64,000 nucleotides of DNA from SLDF01 sp964537925 (GTDB lineage: Bacteria; Bacteroidota; Bacteroidia; Chitinophagales; Saprospiraceae): NCBI GenBank assembly GCA_964537925.1, contig CAZICV010000001.1:744001-808000 (forward strand), read 5' to 3'. A program made the translations under genes and the position numbers. The notes beneath the pieces are model-generated. The model saw only the letters and a list, made by a program, of their open reading frames with translations, searched no databases and was not told the origin of the DNA. Shown one piece after another: positions 1 through 8,275 of the stretch (position 1 is its first letter; every line of letters begins with the position of its first letter).

Positions 1-550
1 GCCTGACACCGAAAGCTCTCCTGAACATCTCCGGATAGCCGCCGTGCCGCTGGAGTTTTTTCAGTACGTCCGGCCATTTCTCGGCCATCTCGTTCTGATC
101 TTCTACCGGGTGCAGCGCCTGTTCCTCAAGAGAAGATACCCGGCCGTCCCAGAACAGCCCGTTATCGGCAAAGCCTATATTTACCAGGCTCATAGAGCTT
201 CGAGTACCCGTACGGCCGGCGAAACCGACACTCCTGGCCAGGCCGTCCGTGAAGGCGAGTTCCTGTCTGTGGCAGGAAGCGCAGGATATGGTAGAGTCTT
301 TGGACAGGATCGGGTCGTAGAAAAGAAAGCGGCCCAGAAGCACACCCTCTTTGGTGAGCGGGTTGTCGACCGGCTGATACATCGCCGGCAGGCCCGCTGG
401 GATCACCAGGTCTTCAGCTGTGGGTGCATACGGGATATGCGTCAGGTCTACCGGTGTCACCGGGTCCTTTTCTTCAGGTTCTTTCTCGCATGCCGATATA
501 CCCAGGACCAGGCTCAGCAACACAATAAGAACGGGATACCCGGATTTCAT
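1..550 (-). CDS. Di-heme cytochrome c peroxidase / MauG-MbnH-like lipoprotein (C-terminus outside window)
   Basis: The minus strand reads in frame from an ATG at 550 to the window edge, giving the first 183 residues. They begin with a lipoprotein signal peptide (lipobox ISAC, Cys21), so the protein should sit on the periplasmic face of a membrane. A c-type heme motif CASCH lies at residues 90-94, preceded by a region typical of the CcpA/MauG family (LGRFLFYDPILS) and followed by a segment resembling the family's SLVN/FWDGR motifs. The second heme would lie beyond the edge. Family members reduce H2O2 or, as in MauG and MbnH, oxidise residues of a partner protein. The ATG overlaps the stop of the upstream MbnP-like gene in an ATGA junction, suggesting translational coupling, so an MbnH-like role on that partner is inferred. 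An ordinary peroxidase is the alternative. Confidence 0.85.
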   Translation of the reverse strand, partial: MKSGYPVLIVLLSLVLGISACEKEPEEKDPVTPVDLTHIPYAPTAEDLVIPAGLPAMYQPVDNPLTKEGVLLGRFLFYDPILSKDSTISCASCHRQELAFTDGLARSVGFAGRTGTRSSMSLVNIGFADNGLFWDGRVSSLEEQALHPVEDQNEMAEKWPDVLKKLQRHGGYPEMFRRAFGVR

Positions 551-1311
551 CCTTTCGTGATTTTCACACCCGCACCAAAATTATTCATGATCAAAGTAGC
601 GGCCGGGATATCGTCCAGGCCATGTGTACTCGGTTGTTTCCTGATATCAAATACCTGGCCGTCCTTAACGAAAGCCTGCCTGTAGTCCATCTCTACGATC
701 AAACGGGTAGTCTTGCCGCCTTCCAGCTTGACCGGGAAAGACCTGTCTACCTGCGTACGCAGCTCACTCGTACCGAGATGATAAGAAAAACCGGACTGGC
801 CGATCTGTGACGGAGATCTCAGGTACCCCTCAATCCGTGCGAAAATATAGCTGTTCCACACACTCCAGTGAAGTTCCGCATTGCGCAGCGGATGCCCTGC
901 GGGAAACTGGTTGGGCGTCGCTGCATTTTGCTCTGCGGTGAGACCGACACCGAATCCAAGACCTTCATAATTGCCCGGCGTCAGCTCCGTGAACACCAGG
1001 GTAATCCCCTCTTGTGCTTTCTCCAGCGTAAAATTCTTGGACGTAAAATCGATGAACTCCACTTCTTTCAGCTGCACCGGTTGCTTGCCCTTGAGTTCAA
1101 GCGTCGAGATCAGAAAGTCGTTGCGCAGGAAACGAATAGTCTCGTCTCCCTGGAAAATATACTCTTTGCTCATGACCAGCGGCTCGCCGCCATAGGTGGC
1201 CTTAAAAACTACCTCGAGAGATGCTTTTGCACGGGACGATTCGTCGCCGTTGCAGGAAGAAAGCAGCATAAAGGCCAGTAACATGCAGAGAGCAAGGTGC
1301 AGATATCTCAT
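547..1311 (-). CDS. MbnP-like copper-associated lipoprotein
   Basis: About 254 residues starting at the ATG at 1311. This start was chosen over an upstream in-frame one because it gives a clean lipoprotein signal peptide (lipobox LSSC, Cys20). The body resembles the MbnP family: a beta-rich N-terminal part (LEVVFKATYGGEPL), a central region (LTPGNYEGLGFGVG) and the signature segment at residues 147-163, containing Trp149 and Trp152 followed by SYIFARIEGYL. In studied methanobactin systems MbnP is a periplasmic protein in which a Trp is converted to kynurenine by the di-heme enzyme MbnH, creating a copper-binding site. The gene lies directly upstream of a MauG-type di-heme gene with a 3-bp coding overlap. 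No methanobactin precursor or biosynthesis gene is visible, so the in vivo role remains inferred. Confidence 0.8.
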   Translation of the reverse strand: MRYLHLALCMLLAFMLLSSCNGDESSRAKASLEVVFKATYGGEPLVMSKEYIFQGDETIRFLRNDFLISTLELKGKQPVQLKEVEFIDFTSKNFTLEKAQEGITLVFTELTPGNYEGLGFGVGLTAEQNAATPNQFPAGHPLRNAELHWSVWNSYIFARIEGYLRSPSQIGQSGFSYHLGTSELRTQVDRSFPVKLEGGKTTRLIVEMDYRQAFVKDGQVFDIRKQPSTHGLDDIPAATLIMNNFGAGVKITKG

Positions 1312-1385
1312 TATCAGGCTTTTCTTATCGGAAGAAATGACGACTGACCGCCGTTGAAAGTTCCAATAAAAATACGTAAATTTCA

Positions 1386-2222
1386 CTAAGGAACCCTGAA
1401 CATCGACCTTACATTGGCCCATGTGCCTGCTCTGAGGGCAGCGTCATCGTCATCCAGCAAGTCCAGGCCTCTGAAGAGTTCGAGATAATCCACTTCCAGC
1501 ACCACTCTACGGTCAGCTCCTGTCACACTCTCCAGGCTGATCGGCAACAGCACTTCCACACCGTCAAAAGCGGCTGCGTCTATCTCAATGGTCCGCTCTA
1601 TATCAGCCCCCGGCAGATAATAGGTGATCCTGGCATGGAGGTACCCGGCAGGACCCAGCGTATGCAAACTATCCGCCTGCAGTGCCAGCACGTTGCCCGG
1701 AGGAGTCAGCGTGATATTGTTTTGCAGAAATTGTTCTTCCAGGCCCGCCACCAGCCTCAAACGGTCAAAACTCCCCTCTGTCGTGAACGTACCAGCCGCT
1801 ATGCTGAAACCACTCCTGTTGACGATGAAAGCATTTCCGGTGATAGCAGCGCTATCACGGACACCGCCTGCATCCCTGAAAACATATACCGTATCCTGTG
1901 GAAGGAAAAACTCGCTCCCGCTGTATAAGCCAATCCCCGATACATAGAAAGCCGCTTTCCGGAACTGAACAACCTGTCCGTCTTCCAGTGTAAAGTCCGT
2001 ATTGAGCTGAAAGTTTTCCCCGCCTGCCCTGTACCGCAGATCCAGTACCAGGTTTGGATACTGGCAGCAACAGTCCCTGTCGGCGCGGGGATCAAAGTTT
2101 GTTGCACGTATGTCCAGGCAGCCTTCAACCGGCTCCTGGCAGGCAGGCACAAAAACCAACCCGGGCAGGAGGCAGAAGAGCCCCCAAAAACAGGACTTAT
2201 ACCTGGCGCTGCGCCTGCTCAT
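1386..2222 (-). CDS. Divergent MbnP-like lipoprotein
   Basis: About 278 residues from the ATG at 2222, chosen because it gives a lipoprotein signal peptide (FVPAC, Cys28); longer in-frame starts lie deep inside the upstream exonuclease gene. The mature N-terminus has the motif CLDIRATNFDPRADRD followed by three Cys (51-53), a calcium-binding-like Cys-rich stretch often seen ahead of MbnP domains in Bacteroidota. The rest (LVLDLRYRAGGENF, FRKAAFYVSGI, a GYLHARITYYLPG segment) aligns in order with the neighbouring MbnP-like protein. The segment that should carry the conserved tryptophans reads LHTLGPAGYLHARI, so no Trp is present there. It overlaps the exonuclease gene by 26 bp and precedes the second MbnP-like gene by about 75 bp, so the cluster is probably co-transcribed. 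Confidence 0.7.
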   Translation of the reverse strand: MSRRSARYKSCFWGLFCLLPGLVFVPACQEPVEGCLDIRATNFDPRADRDCCCQYPNLVLDLRYRAGGENFQLNTDFTLEDGQVVQFRKAAFYVSGIGLYSGSEFFLPQDTVYVFRDAGGVRDSAAITGNAFIVNRSGFSIAAGTFTTEGSFDRLRLVAGLEEQFLQNNITLTPPGNVLALQADSLHTLGPAGYLHARITYYLPGADIERTIEIDAAAFDGVEVLLPISLESVTGADRRVVLEVDYLELFRGLDLLDDDDAALRAGTWANVRSMFRVP

Positions 2223-3024
2223 ATTCCTTGACCAGTTTCCGGATGATCTGCTTGACCTGGTGAGAGAACTCTTTCTCCAGCATCCAGTGATAATATTGTT
2301 TGTCTTTGGAAAGGGTCTCCGCAGCAGGCTTGCCCATATACTTGCCAAAATTGAATACTACCGTCCCGTCCATATCGTAACGCAGCCGCTGTGTAGCATC
2401 AAGTATCCTGAGGTCTGTAGTGAACTCATGCAGTGTCTGCATATCGTTTCGCACAGGAGCAGATACGGTATTGCCGTCCTCATCGATCATATCTACGCCA
2501 TCATAGTGGGCGAGTTGCCCCTTGAATACCTCTACGGTAGCCCTCACATCCGCCAGGGCGTTATGCGCGTCTTCCAGCTCCCGCTGGCAGTAAAACCTGT
2601 ATGCGGCCTTGAGCGTGCGCGGTTCCATCTTGTAAAAGATACGCTGCACATCTATCGTACGCCTGTGATCGAGGGTAAATTCCATCCCTACCCGGGCAAA
2701 CTCTTCAATCAGGAGAGGAATATCAAAGCGGTTGGAATTGTAGCCGGCGAGATCCACCCCTTCAAAAAAGGTATACAATCGTGTGGCGATCTGCTGAAAC
2801 GAAGGCTGGTTGCGCAGCTGGTCCGGGGTGATACCGTGTACAGCCATTGCTTCGGGAGATATGGGAATACCCGGGTTCACCAGGCTCACAAACTCCTCCG
2901 GTTCACGACCGTCTTTGAAGTAGCGTACGGCAGCGATCTGCACGATACGGTCCCGGAGCACATTGAGGCCGGTAGCCTCCAGGTCGAAAAAGCAGAGGTC
3001 TCTGCTCAGGTTCAGTTCTACCAT
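2197..3024 (-). CDS. DEDDh-family 3'-5' exonuclease (DnaQ/ExoX-like)
   Basis: 275 residues. The DEDDh catalytic set is visible: Asp14 and Glu16 in FDLEATG, Asp101 in NSNRFDIPLL, His154 and Asp159 in DAHNALADV. This matches the DnaQ/RNase T superfamily of two-metal-ion 3'-5' exonucleases. The C-terminal ~60 residues (FNFGKYMGKPAAETL onward) form an extra segment like the C-terminal domain of ExoX-type enzymes in Bacteroidota. It probably acts in the cytoplasm on DNA 3' ends, but the substrate cannot be told from sequence. It lies 9 bp downstream of the DoxX gene and overlaps the next lipoprotein gene by 26 bp, so it looks embedded in the redox lipoprotein operon although functionally unrelated. 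Confidence 0.9.
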   Translation of the reverse strand: MVELNLSRDLCFFDLEATGLNVLRDRIVQIAAVRYFKDGREPEEFVSLVNPGIPISPEAMAVHGITPDQLRNQPSFQQIATRLYTFFEGVDLAGYNSNRFDIPLLIEEFARVGMEFTLDHRRTIDVQRIFYKMEPRTLKAAYRFYCQRELEDAHNALADVRATVEVFKGQLAHYDGVDMIDEDGNTVSAPVRNDMQTLHEFTTDLRILDATQRLRYDMDGTVVFNFGKYMGKPAAETLSKDKQYYHWMLEKEFSHQVKQIIRKLVKEYEQAQRQV

Positions 3025-3033
3025 AAATCTCTG

Positions 3034-3453
3034 TTATTTGAGCAGCCAATTGTCCAGGCTGTATTTGCCCGGACCGGTCAGCCCGATTGAAACGAATGCA
3101 GCCAGATAGAGGATCCCCATTTCCAGCTTGCCCAACGGGTCGCCTGCATGCACGATCAGGACGGCCACGAGCATCGTGACGATCAGTGGGATGACTGCAA
3201 AACGGGTAAACAGCCCCAGGACGACAAACAGGGCGCATAGCACCTCGGCAAATACAGCCAGGATGATGGAAGGCACTGTACCCATCCCGATCGGGTCGCC
3301 AAACTCCACGGGGCCGGGTCCGGCCAGCTTCATCAGCTTAGGCCAGCCGTGATTGGTGATCATCAGCGTACCGAAAACCAGCCTGATCACCAGTGAGGCG
3401 ATATCGGTCATAAGCGCTGTCCTTCCCGCCTGTCTTGCCTTAGCTTTTGCCAT
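3034..3453 (-). CDS. DoxX-family integral membrane protein
   Basis: 139 residues with about four hydrophobic segments. The N-terminal signature LVIRLVFGTLMITNHGWPKL and the later AEVLCALFVVLGLFTRF segment are typical of the DoxX/YphA family. Family members are small inner-membrane proteins, some linked to quinone-dependent oxidation and oxidative stress resistance, most of unknown function. The first 15 residues (MAKAKARQAGR) are polar, and an alternative start at the internal ATG of LMTDIASL is possible. It lies between a di-heme peroxidase gene and an exonuclease gene on the same strand, so association with periplasmic redox chemistry is plausible but unproven. Confidence 0.88.
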   Translation of the reverse strand: MAKAKARQAGRTALMTDIASLVIRLVFGTLMITNHGWPKLMKLAGPGPVEFGDPIGMGTVPSIILAVFAEVLCALFVVLGLFTRFAVIPLIVTMLVAVLIVHAGDPLGKLEMGILYLAAFVSIGLTGPGKYSLDNWLLK

Positions 3454-3558
3454 GATCCTGTTGGGTTGTCAGTGCACAAAGTTACAAGCTTTGGACGGGT
3501 TGACAGGAGGGCGGCAGGTTTATTTCTGCCCTGGCCAACACTCCTCTGACACAACAAA

Positions 3559-4881
3559 TCACTTACAGCCCATATCCTCTGCAGACCTCGGGTCATTGTT
3601 GGGGAAGCACATCCCCGATAATACTTTTTCCGGGGCAAACCGCTGCAGATCAGGGTCCCTCAGCGAATGTTCGAGGAAAGCCGTCAGATCGTCCACTTCC
3701 TGGTCAGAGAGCCCGAGCGGAGTAAAGAAAGGAGATATCTGTGACTTGGGAACGCGCAGGTTTTCCGGCACGGCTGCATTGAAATATTTCACCACATCCT
3801 TGAGTGTCTTTTTGCTGGCGCCGTGGAAGAACGGTCCACCATCGCCCAGGTTGTACAGCTGCGGGACCCGGAACTTGAACATATCTTCGGCGCGGTCGGT
3901 GAAGCCGCCCCGTCCCAGGTTGCGCCTGTCCAGCGGGCCGGTCTTGATACCACCGTTTTCGAAAAGATCTTCTACACCCAATGCATGAAAAGAGATAGAG
4001 CCGAGATTAGGCTCCGAGTGGCATCGCTGGCAGCCGGCCTTACCGAAAAACAGCAGGGCGCCCCGTTTCTCCTGGTCGCTCATAGCTTCCGATTCACCTT
4101 TGAGCCAACGCTGAAACGGCGCTTCCGTGCACAGCAATGTCCGGATATAGGCGCTCAGGGCAAAACTCGCAGTCGTCCTGGTATAACGATCCTGCTCAGG
4201 CACATCCGGAAAAGCCGCATCGAACAGCTCTTTGTACCCGTTGGTCTCCACCAGCTCCTTTGTGAAGAGCATCCGGTGTGTCTTCAGCCCCTCTATATTC
4301 TGACCTTCAAGGTTGCCCAGGCGCTCGGCATTGATCGCAGTACCGGGATCATGTACCCCCCACAGGTGCTCCGTACCTTCATTGACCCCGTCGGACCCGA
4401 ATGAACCGTTCCACATCGAACTGCTCACAAAGGCGACATTGAGCACACTCAGGGGTCTGGCGCCCTGTGCATCTATCTCTTCATCCTCGTAATTGATATA
4501 CTTCAGTCTCGCTTCGCCTTTGACGCCAAAACCGTGTCCGCCGTCAGCAATACCCTGGTGCCTGCCCGGCCGGAAACCCGCAGCCGGTATGTGGCAGGAG
4601 CCACAGGAAAACGTCTGCAGGCTGACGGCATGTGTCGGCTCGACACCGAATGCGGGTTCGAAGAACAAGAGTTTGCCCAGGGCTACTTTTTCCGCTGTGA
4701 TCGGGTTGATCGGGGATTGCGGTATACGGGCAAAATCATCGCTATCAGGCAAAATATAGCGACTGGTGTTGCCAATGGTCTGTCGCAGCTGATCATCCAG
4801 GGTACCATAGATGGCGTCAAACATACAGGCGCCAAGCAGGCAACTGAACCCAAGCAATACCCACCGCAGTTTCTTGTACAT
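3559..4881 (-). CDS. Di-heme cytochrome c peroxidase family lipoprotein
   Basis: 440 residues, complete. The signal peptide ends in a lipobox (LLGAC, Cys19). Two c-type heme motifs are present, CGSCH at 93-97 and CQRCH at 284-288, separated as in CcpA/MauG enzymes. The N-terminal heme domain contains ALGKLLFFEP, and the end of the protein has the family's DLTAFLEHSLRDP motif. Such enzymes sit in the periplasm and reduce hydrogen peroxide with electrons from small cytochromes, or oxidise partner proteins. It is the first gene of a minus-strand cluster, separated from the DoxX gene by about 105 bp. It differs clearly in sequence from the partial di-heme gene at the left edge, so the locus encodes two different enzymes of this family. 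Confidence 0.93.
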   Translation of the reverse strand: MYKKLRWVLLGFSCLLGACMFDAIYGTLDDQLRQTIGNTSRYILPDSDDFARIPQSPINPITAEKVALGKLLFFEPAFGVEPTHAVSLQTFSCGSCHIPAAGFRPGRHQGIADGGHGFGVKGEARLKYINYEDEEIDAQGARPLSVLNVAFVSSSMWNGSFGSDGVNEGTEHLWGVHDPGTAINAERLGNLEGQNIEGLKTHRMLFTKELVETNGYKELFDAAFPDVPEQDRYTRTTASFALSAYIRTLLCTEAPFQRWLKGESEAMSDQEKRGALLFFGKAGCQRCHSEPNLGSISFHALGVEDLFENGGIKTGPLDRRNLGRGGFTDRAEDMFKFRVPQLYNLGDGGPFFHGASKKTLKDVVKYFNAAVPENLRVPKSQISPFFTPLGLSDQEVDDLTAFLEHSLRDPDLQRFAPEKVLSGMCFPNNDPRSAEDMGCK

Positions 4882-5246
4882 AGAGCAAAGGAGATAAATA
4901 CACTATAAAACGAGGCAAATGTCACGGTTTTCACAAAAAAAACAACCTCTACGCTCCTTAAGATATCCTTATAATGAGGCCCCGGCGCACATGCCCGGAC
5001 TTTGTAACGTCCGCCATTGTTCCCTTTCATGGCTTTTTTTCAGAAAATTCCATAAAAATCTACCGAGACGATCGATCTATACCGTCATGAATGACAAACA
5101 ATAACGCATTATCACAATACGAAACATATAAAACACAGCTCTCGTTATATCAGAAAATTGCATAATACGAAAAAATCTAGCATTGTATTTGCGGTATACG
5201 TAGTCGTTACGACCCGACCACACATGCCCTGAAAACCTATTCCAGT
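4882..5246. other. Divergent intergenic region (365 bp)
   Basis: Space between the minus-strand di-heme peroxidase gene and the plus-strand GNAT-like gene, so it should hold both promoters. It has several A/T-rich patches, including a long A tract near 4935. I see no exact TAnnTTTG box, no convincing hairpin and no supported small gene; short open frames here have no recognisable composition or motif. Confidence 0.5.
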
Positions 5247-6167
5247 ATGCAATTCGAATTTCTTCAGACCGGATTCACGGAGATCGAACGGATCACATCC
5301 TGGTGTATGGCGCAGGAGTTGCCATATACGTTGCAGGACGGGACTATATGGTACAAACAACAGACCATCGTCCAGCCAATACACCCGCTCTACCGCCCGG
5401 CCGCAACGGACCGCGACACTGCTGCCTCCATACTACACACACTGGAAGCCGGCGTGATCCGGTGGGTCAGGAGGGCAGGTCCGCAAAACAGCCCTTATCC
5501 TGCAAACTGTTATGTGATCTCGAGGAACAGGCCACCAGCTCTTGAAGAACTGCCAACTGTGAGCAGGCAGTACCTGGATCGGGCGCTGACCCATTGCCAG
5601 GTCCGCAGGATTGATGCCGACTGGCTGGGCAGGCATGGTTACCTGGTATATGCCCGCAGCCAGCAGGCACAACGGTATTACCGGACAGCCGCCCACTTTC
5701 CGGACGAACGCACATTCCGCCTGTGGCATATGCGCGACCAGGCCTTCGATGACCTTTTCCATTACTTTGGAGTGTTCTACGAATCAAGACTGATCGGTTA
5801 TATGCGCTGTACCGTGTTCAGGCGTGGTGAGGTCCACCTGTCGCAGATCTCCCTGGACCCCGAATACGAATGCTTCAGACCGGTCGAGGCCCTGGCCTGG
5901 CAGGTACTCCAATACTACTTCGAGCACTGTGATACCCGTGTTTTTATCGCAGAAGCCGATCCGCTCGAAAGAGGTAGTACGGAGGCCAGTATTTTCCTGG
6001 ATACTTTTGATTTTGAGCGCATACCGATGCACCTGCAGGTGATCTTCCGCAGGGGCTGGCACTATCCGATCAGCCTCATGCGCCCATTCAGACGCCTGGT
6101 AGGCCGTCTCAACCCATCATGGCACTCTTACCTGGAACTGGATCGACGGGCCGCCTACCGGGACTGA
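5247..6167 (+). CDS. GNAT-like N-acyltransferase-type protein of unknown function
   Basis: 306 residues, soluble, with no signal peptide or membrane segment. The central-to-C-terminal part (residues ~150-280) has features of a GNAT fold: a FRLWHMRD segment, YFGVFYESRLIGYMRCTVF, then HLSQISLDPEYE followed by a helix (ALAWQVLQYYFEH). This resembles the beta4-alpha3 acyl-CoA-binding region, though the classic R/QxxGxG/A loop is not obvious. The N-terminal ~140 residues match nothing I recognise. It may modify an amine on a small molecule or protein, but the substrate is unknown. Its 3' end overlaps the convergent terC gene by 13 bp. Confidence 0.6.
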   Translation: MQFEFLQTGFTEIERITSWCMAQELPYTLQDGTIWYKQQTIVQPIHPLYRPAATDRDTAASILHTLEAGVIRWVRRAGPQNSPYPANCYVISRNRPPALEELPTVSRQYLDRALTHCQVRRIDADWLGRHGYLVYARSQQAQRYYRTAAHFPDERTFRLWHMRDQAFDDLFHYFGVFYESRLIGYMRCTVFRRGEVHLSQISLDPEYECFRPVEALAWQVLQYYFEHCDTRVFIAEADPLERGSTEASIFLDTFDFERIPMHLQVIFRRGWHYPISLMRPFRRLVGRLNPSWHSYLELDRRAAYRD

Positions 6168-7063
6168 TCTGACTCCCGCTCACGCTTTTCGTAATCATCG
6201 TCCAGCAGCCCTTCATCCTCTGCCTGTTCGCTGTAGGTGTTCAGACGTACCGGATCGCCGCTCCTCTTCCGCACGCGCATGTTGAGAAACTCTACGAGCA
6301 GCGAGAAGCTGATGGCAAAGTACAGGTACCCTTTGGGAATAGTGCCCAGTTCCTGTGAACCGAAGTGGACATTGGCATAATGCGCACCTTCGGCGACCAG
6401 CATAAACCCGATCAGTATCAGAAAGGACAGGGCAAGCATCTGTATGGTCGGGTGATCGTTGACAAATCGCCCGACAGGTACTGCAAACAGGAGCATGATC
6501 AGGATCGATATGACTACGGCGGCGATCATGATGTATAGTGCGCCGGAAATCCCGGTCGTCATACCTACGGCAGTGAGGATAGAGTCAAAGGAAAATACCA
6601 TGTCGATCAGGATGATCTGGAAGAGCACACCCGCAATACTCTTCCCTACGGAAGGCTTTTTAGAACCCGGATCATGGCTTTCCTCTTTTCCTTCCAGCTT
6701 ATGCCCTATCTCTGTGGTAGACTTGTACAGCAGGAATATCCCCCCAAGTATAAGCACAAGGCTCTGTCCGCTGAACTGACCCGTCACCCCGAGGAAGTCG
6801 ATAGTGAACATGGGTTTCGTCAGTGCGACCAACCAGGATATCCCCAGCAACAAAATGATCCGGAATACCATCGCGAGGATCAGACCTACCCTGGTCACAT
6901 AGGCCCTGCGTTCCTTAGGTACCCTGGCAGCCACAATGGATATGAATATAATGTTGTCTATACCCAGCACTACCTCCAGGAAAGTAAGCGTCAGCAGGCT
7001 GAGCCAGATGGCCGGGCTTGCCAGGTTGGGTATTTCATATATGATGTCCGAGGCTAAAAGCAT
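6155..7063 (-). CDS. TerC-family integral membrane protein
   Basis: 302 residues with about seven to eight hydrophobic helices. Two internally related motifs are diagnostic of TerC: GIDNIIFISI near residue 34 and FSFDSILTAVG near 160, each with a conserved acidic residue in the membrane. TerC proteins take part in metal-ion homeostasis, notably manganese export or metalation of exported proteins, and some occur in tellurite resistance loci. No other ter genes are nearby, so a general metal-transport role is more likely than tellurite resistance. The charged C-terminal tail (EQAEDEGLLDDDYEKRE) should be cytoplasmic. It converges with and slightly overlaps the GNAT-like gene. Confidence 0.92.
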   Translation of the reverse strand: MLLASDIIYEIPNLASPAIWLSLLTLTFLEVVLGIDNIIFISIVAARVPKERRAYVTRVGLILAMVFRIILLLGISWLVALTKPMFTIDFLGVTGQFSGQSLVLILGGIFLLYKSTTEIGHKLEGKEESHDPGSKKPSVGKSIAGVLFQIILIDMVFSFDSILTAVGMTTGISGALYIMIAAVVISILIMLLFAVPVGRFVNDHPTIQMLALSFLILIGFMLVAEGAHYANVHFGSQELGTIPKGYLYFAISFSLLVEFLNMRVRKRSGDPVRLNTYSEQAEDEGLLDDDYEKRERESDQSR

Positions 7064-7160
7064 GGTATCGTTGTTTTGCCTGAAAATTAAAGCTTAAGCC
7101 GAATTATTCGTCTCACTGCTACGCCTGACTTGCGGAAAATGTTTTCCCGGCAGGATTGCT

Positions 7161-7168
7161 TACTTTTG
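7161..7168 (+). promoter_or_regulatory. Bacteroidota -7 box (TACTTTTG)
   Basis: Exact match to TAnnTTTG, 28 bp ahead of the ATG of the Omp28-like gene. A T-rich stretch (GTTTTCC) lies near the expected -33 position. Transcription would start around 7175. Confidence 0.6.
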
Positions 7169-7196
7169 TATGACGGAACAAATCCCTCTCTTTTTG

Positions 7197-8198
7197 ATGA
7201 AACGAATATTGTTTTCCGCTTTGTATCTGCTGGTCTTTGCCTGCTGTGTATATGGTCAGGGGGTCAGAAAGTACATCACGATCGAGCAGATCTCCAACTC
7301 AAGGTGCCCGATCTGCGCCAACCGCATTCCCCAGTTCAGAAACAATATCAGCCCGTACGCCGACGAGATACACCTGATCGGCTACTATGCACCTGTGCCG
7401 TACGCAACTTGCCCCTATTACCTGTCCAACTCGCAGGGCAACCTGGCGCGTACGACATATTACCAGGTGCAGGGCACACCATCGGTACAGGTCAATGGTG
7501 TTAATGTCAACATCGGCAGCGGCATCGTACCTACGACCTACCTCGAATCCATAGCCGGGCAGATCAGTCCGCTGGAGATCCGTGTGACGGAAAGCGGCCA
7601 GTCCTCCCGCAATGTGTCGGTCACGATCAAAGCTCATGAGCAGATAGCCGCCGGAAACTACCGGCTCTATGCTACTGTGGTGGAGGCAAATGTCACGGGC
7701 GGACCACTGCCTTCGTACCAACAGCATCACAATGTCTTCAGGCGCTTCCTGCACGACAATGCCGGGGAGCTTGTCACTCTGCCAGCCGCCGGGGATTCGC
7801 TTACGCTGAACTACAGCTATCAGACAGATCCGTCCTGGCAAGCGAACGAGGTCTATGTGATCGTATTCGTCCAGAACAATGACAACCGCGAGATACTCAA
7901 CTCCGGCTCTTCAAGGGATCAGCTCTCATCATCCGGCGAGACAATATCTCTGCCTGTATTGGACATATACCCCAACCCTGCAGCCGATCGCCTGGAAATC
8001 AGGCTTCCACTCTCAGGTCAGGGCGCAGAATTGCGGGTAGTGAGCGGATCAGGCGTTGAGTTCATACGCGAACAGTTGGCTGCGCCGGGTGGGTCCGTCC
8101 ACTCCCTTGATACGGGAAGCTGGGCGCCGGGACTCTATATCATCCGCCTTACAGACAGGGCCGGCAATATCTACCAGAACAAAATCCTGCGCCAGTAA
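7197..8198 (+). CDS. Omp28-like thioredoxin-fold T9SS cargo protein
   Basis: 333 residues from the ATG at 7197, chosen because it begins a signal peptide (KRILFSALYLLVFACCVYG); an in-frame ATG 27 bp upstream lies too close to the promoter. The N-terminal domain has a thioredoxin-like CPIC pair (Cys37, Cys40) after KYITIEQIS and a GTPSVQVNGV segment corresponding to the cis-Pro region, as in Omp28-related proteins of Bacteroidota. The last ~80 residues are a T9SS type A sorting domain (LDIYPNPAADRLEI, then GLYIIRL and a basic end). The protein is therefore probably exported across the outer membrane. A thiol-redox role is inferred from the CxxC. Confidence 0.85.
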   Translation: MKRILFSALYLLVFACCVYGQGVRKYITIEQISNSRCPICANRIPQFRNNISPYADEIHLIGYYAPVPYATCPYYLSNSQGNLARTTYYQVQGTPSVQVNGVNVNIGSGIVPTTYLESIAGQISPLEIRVTESGQSSRNVSVTIKAHEQIAAGNYRLYATVVEANVTGGPLPSYQQHHNVFRRFLHDNAGELVTLPAAGDSLTLNYSYQTDPSWQANEVYVIVFVQNNDNREILNSGSSRDQLSSSGETISLPVLDIYPNPAADRLEIRLPLSGQGAELRVVSGSGVEFIREQLAAPGGSVHSLDTGSWAPGLYIIRLTDRAGNIYQNKILRQ

Positions 8199-8275
8199 AA
8201 GGAGGGGTAAAACATTCGCGCCGGTAACATCGTTTGAATGAGCGCGGCAGGCACGCGTCTCTCACATATCAGCAA

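Noticed and set aside
2110..3090. 326-codon plus-strand open frame over the exonuclease gene
   Set aside because: The minus strand encodes a DEDDh exonuclease with all catalytic residues, so the plus frame is a shadow.
6155..7063. Tellurite resistance operon
   Set aside because: Only a TerC-family gene is present; no terZ, terD or other ter genes are nearby.
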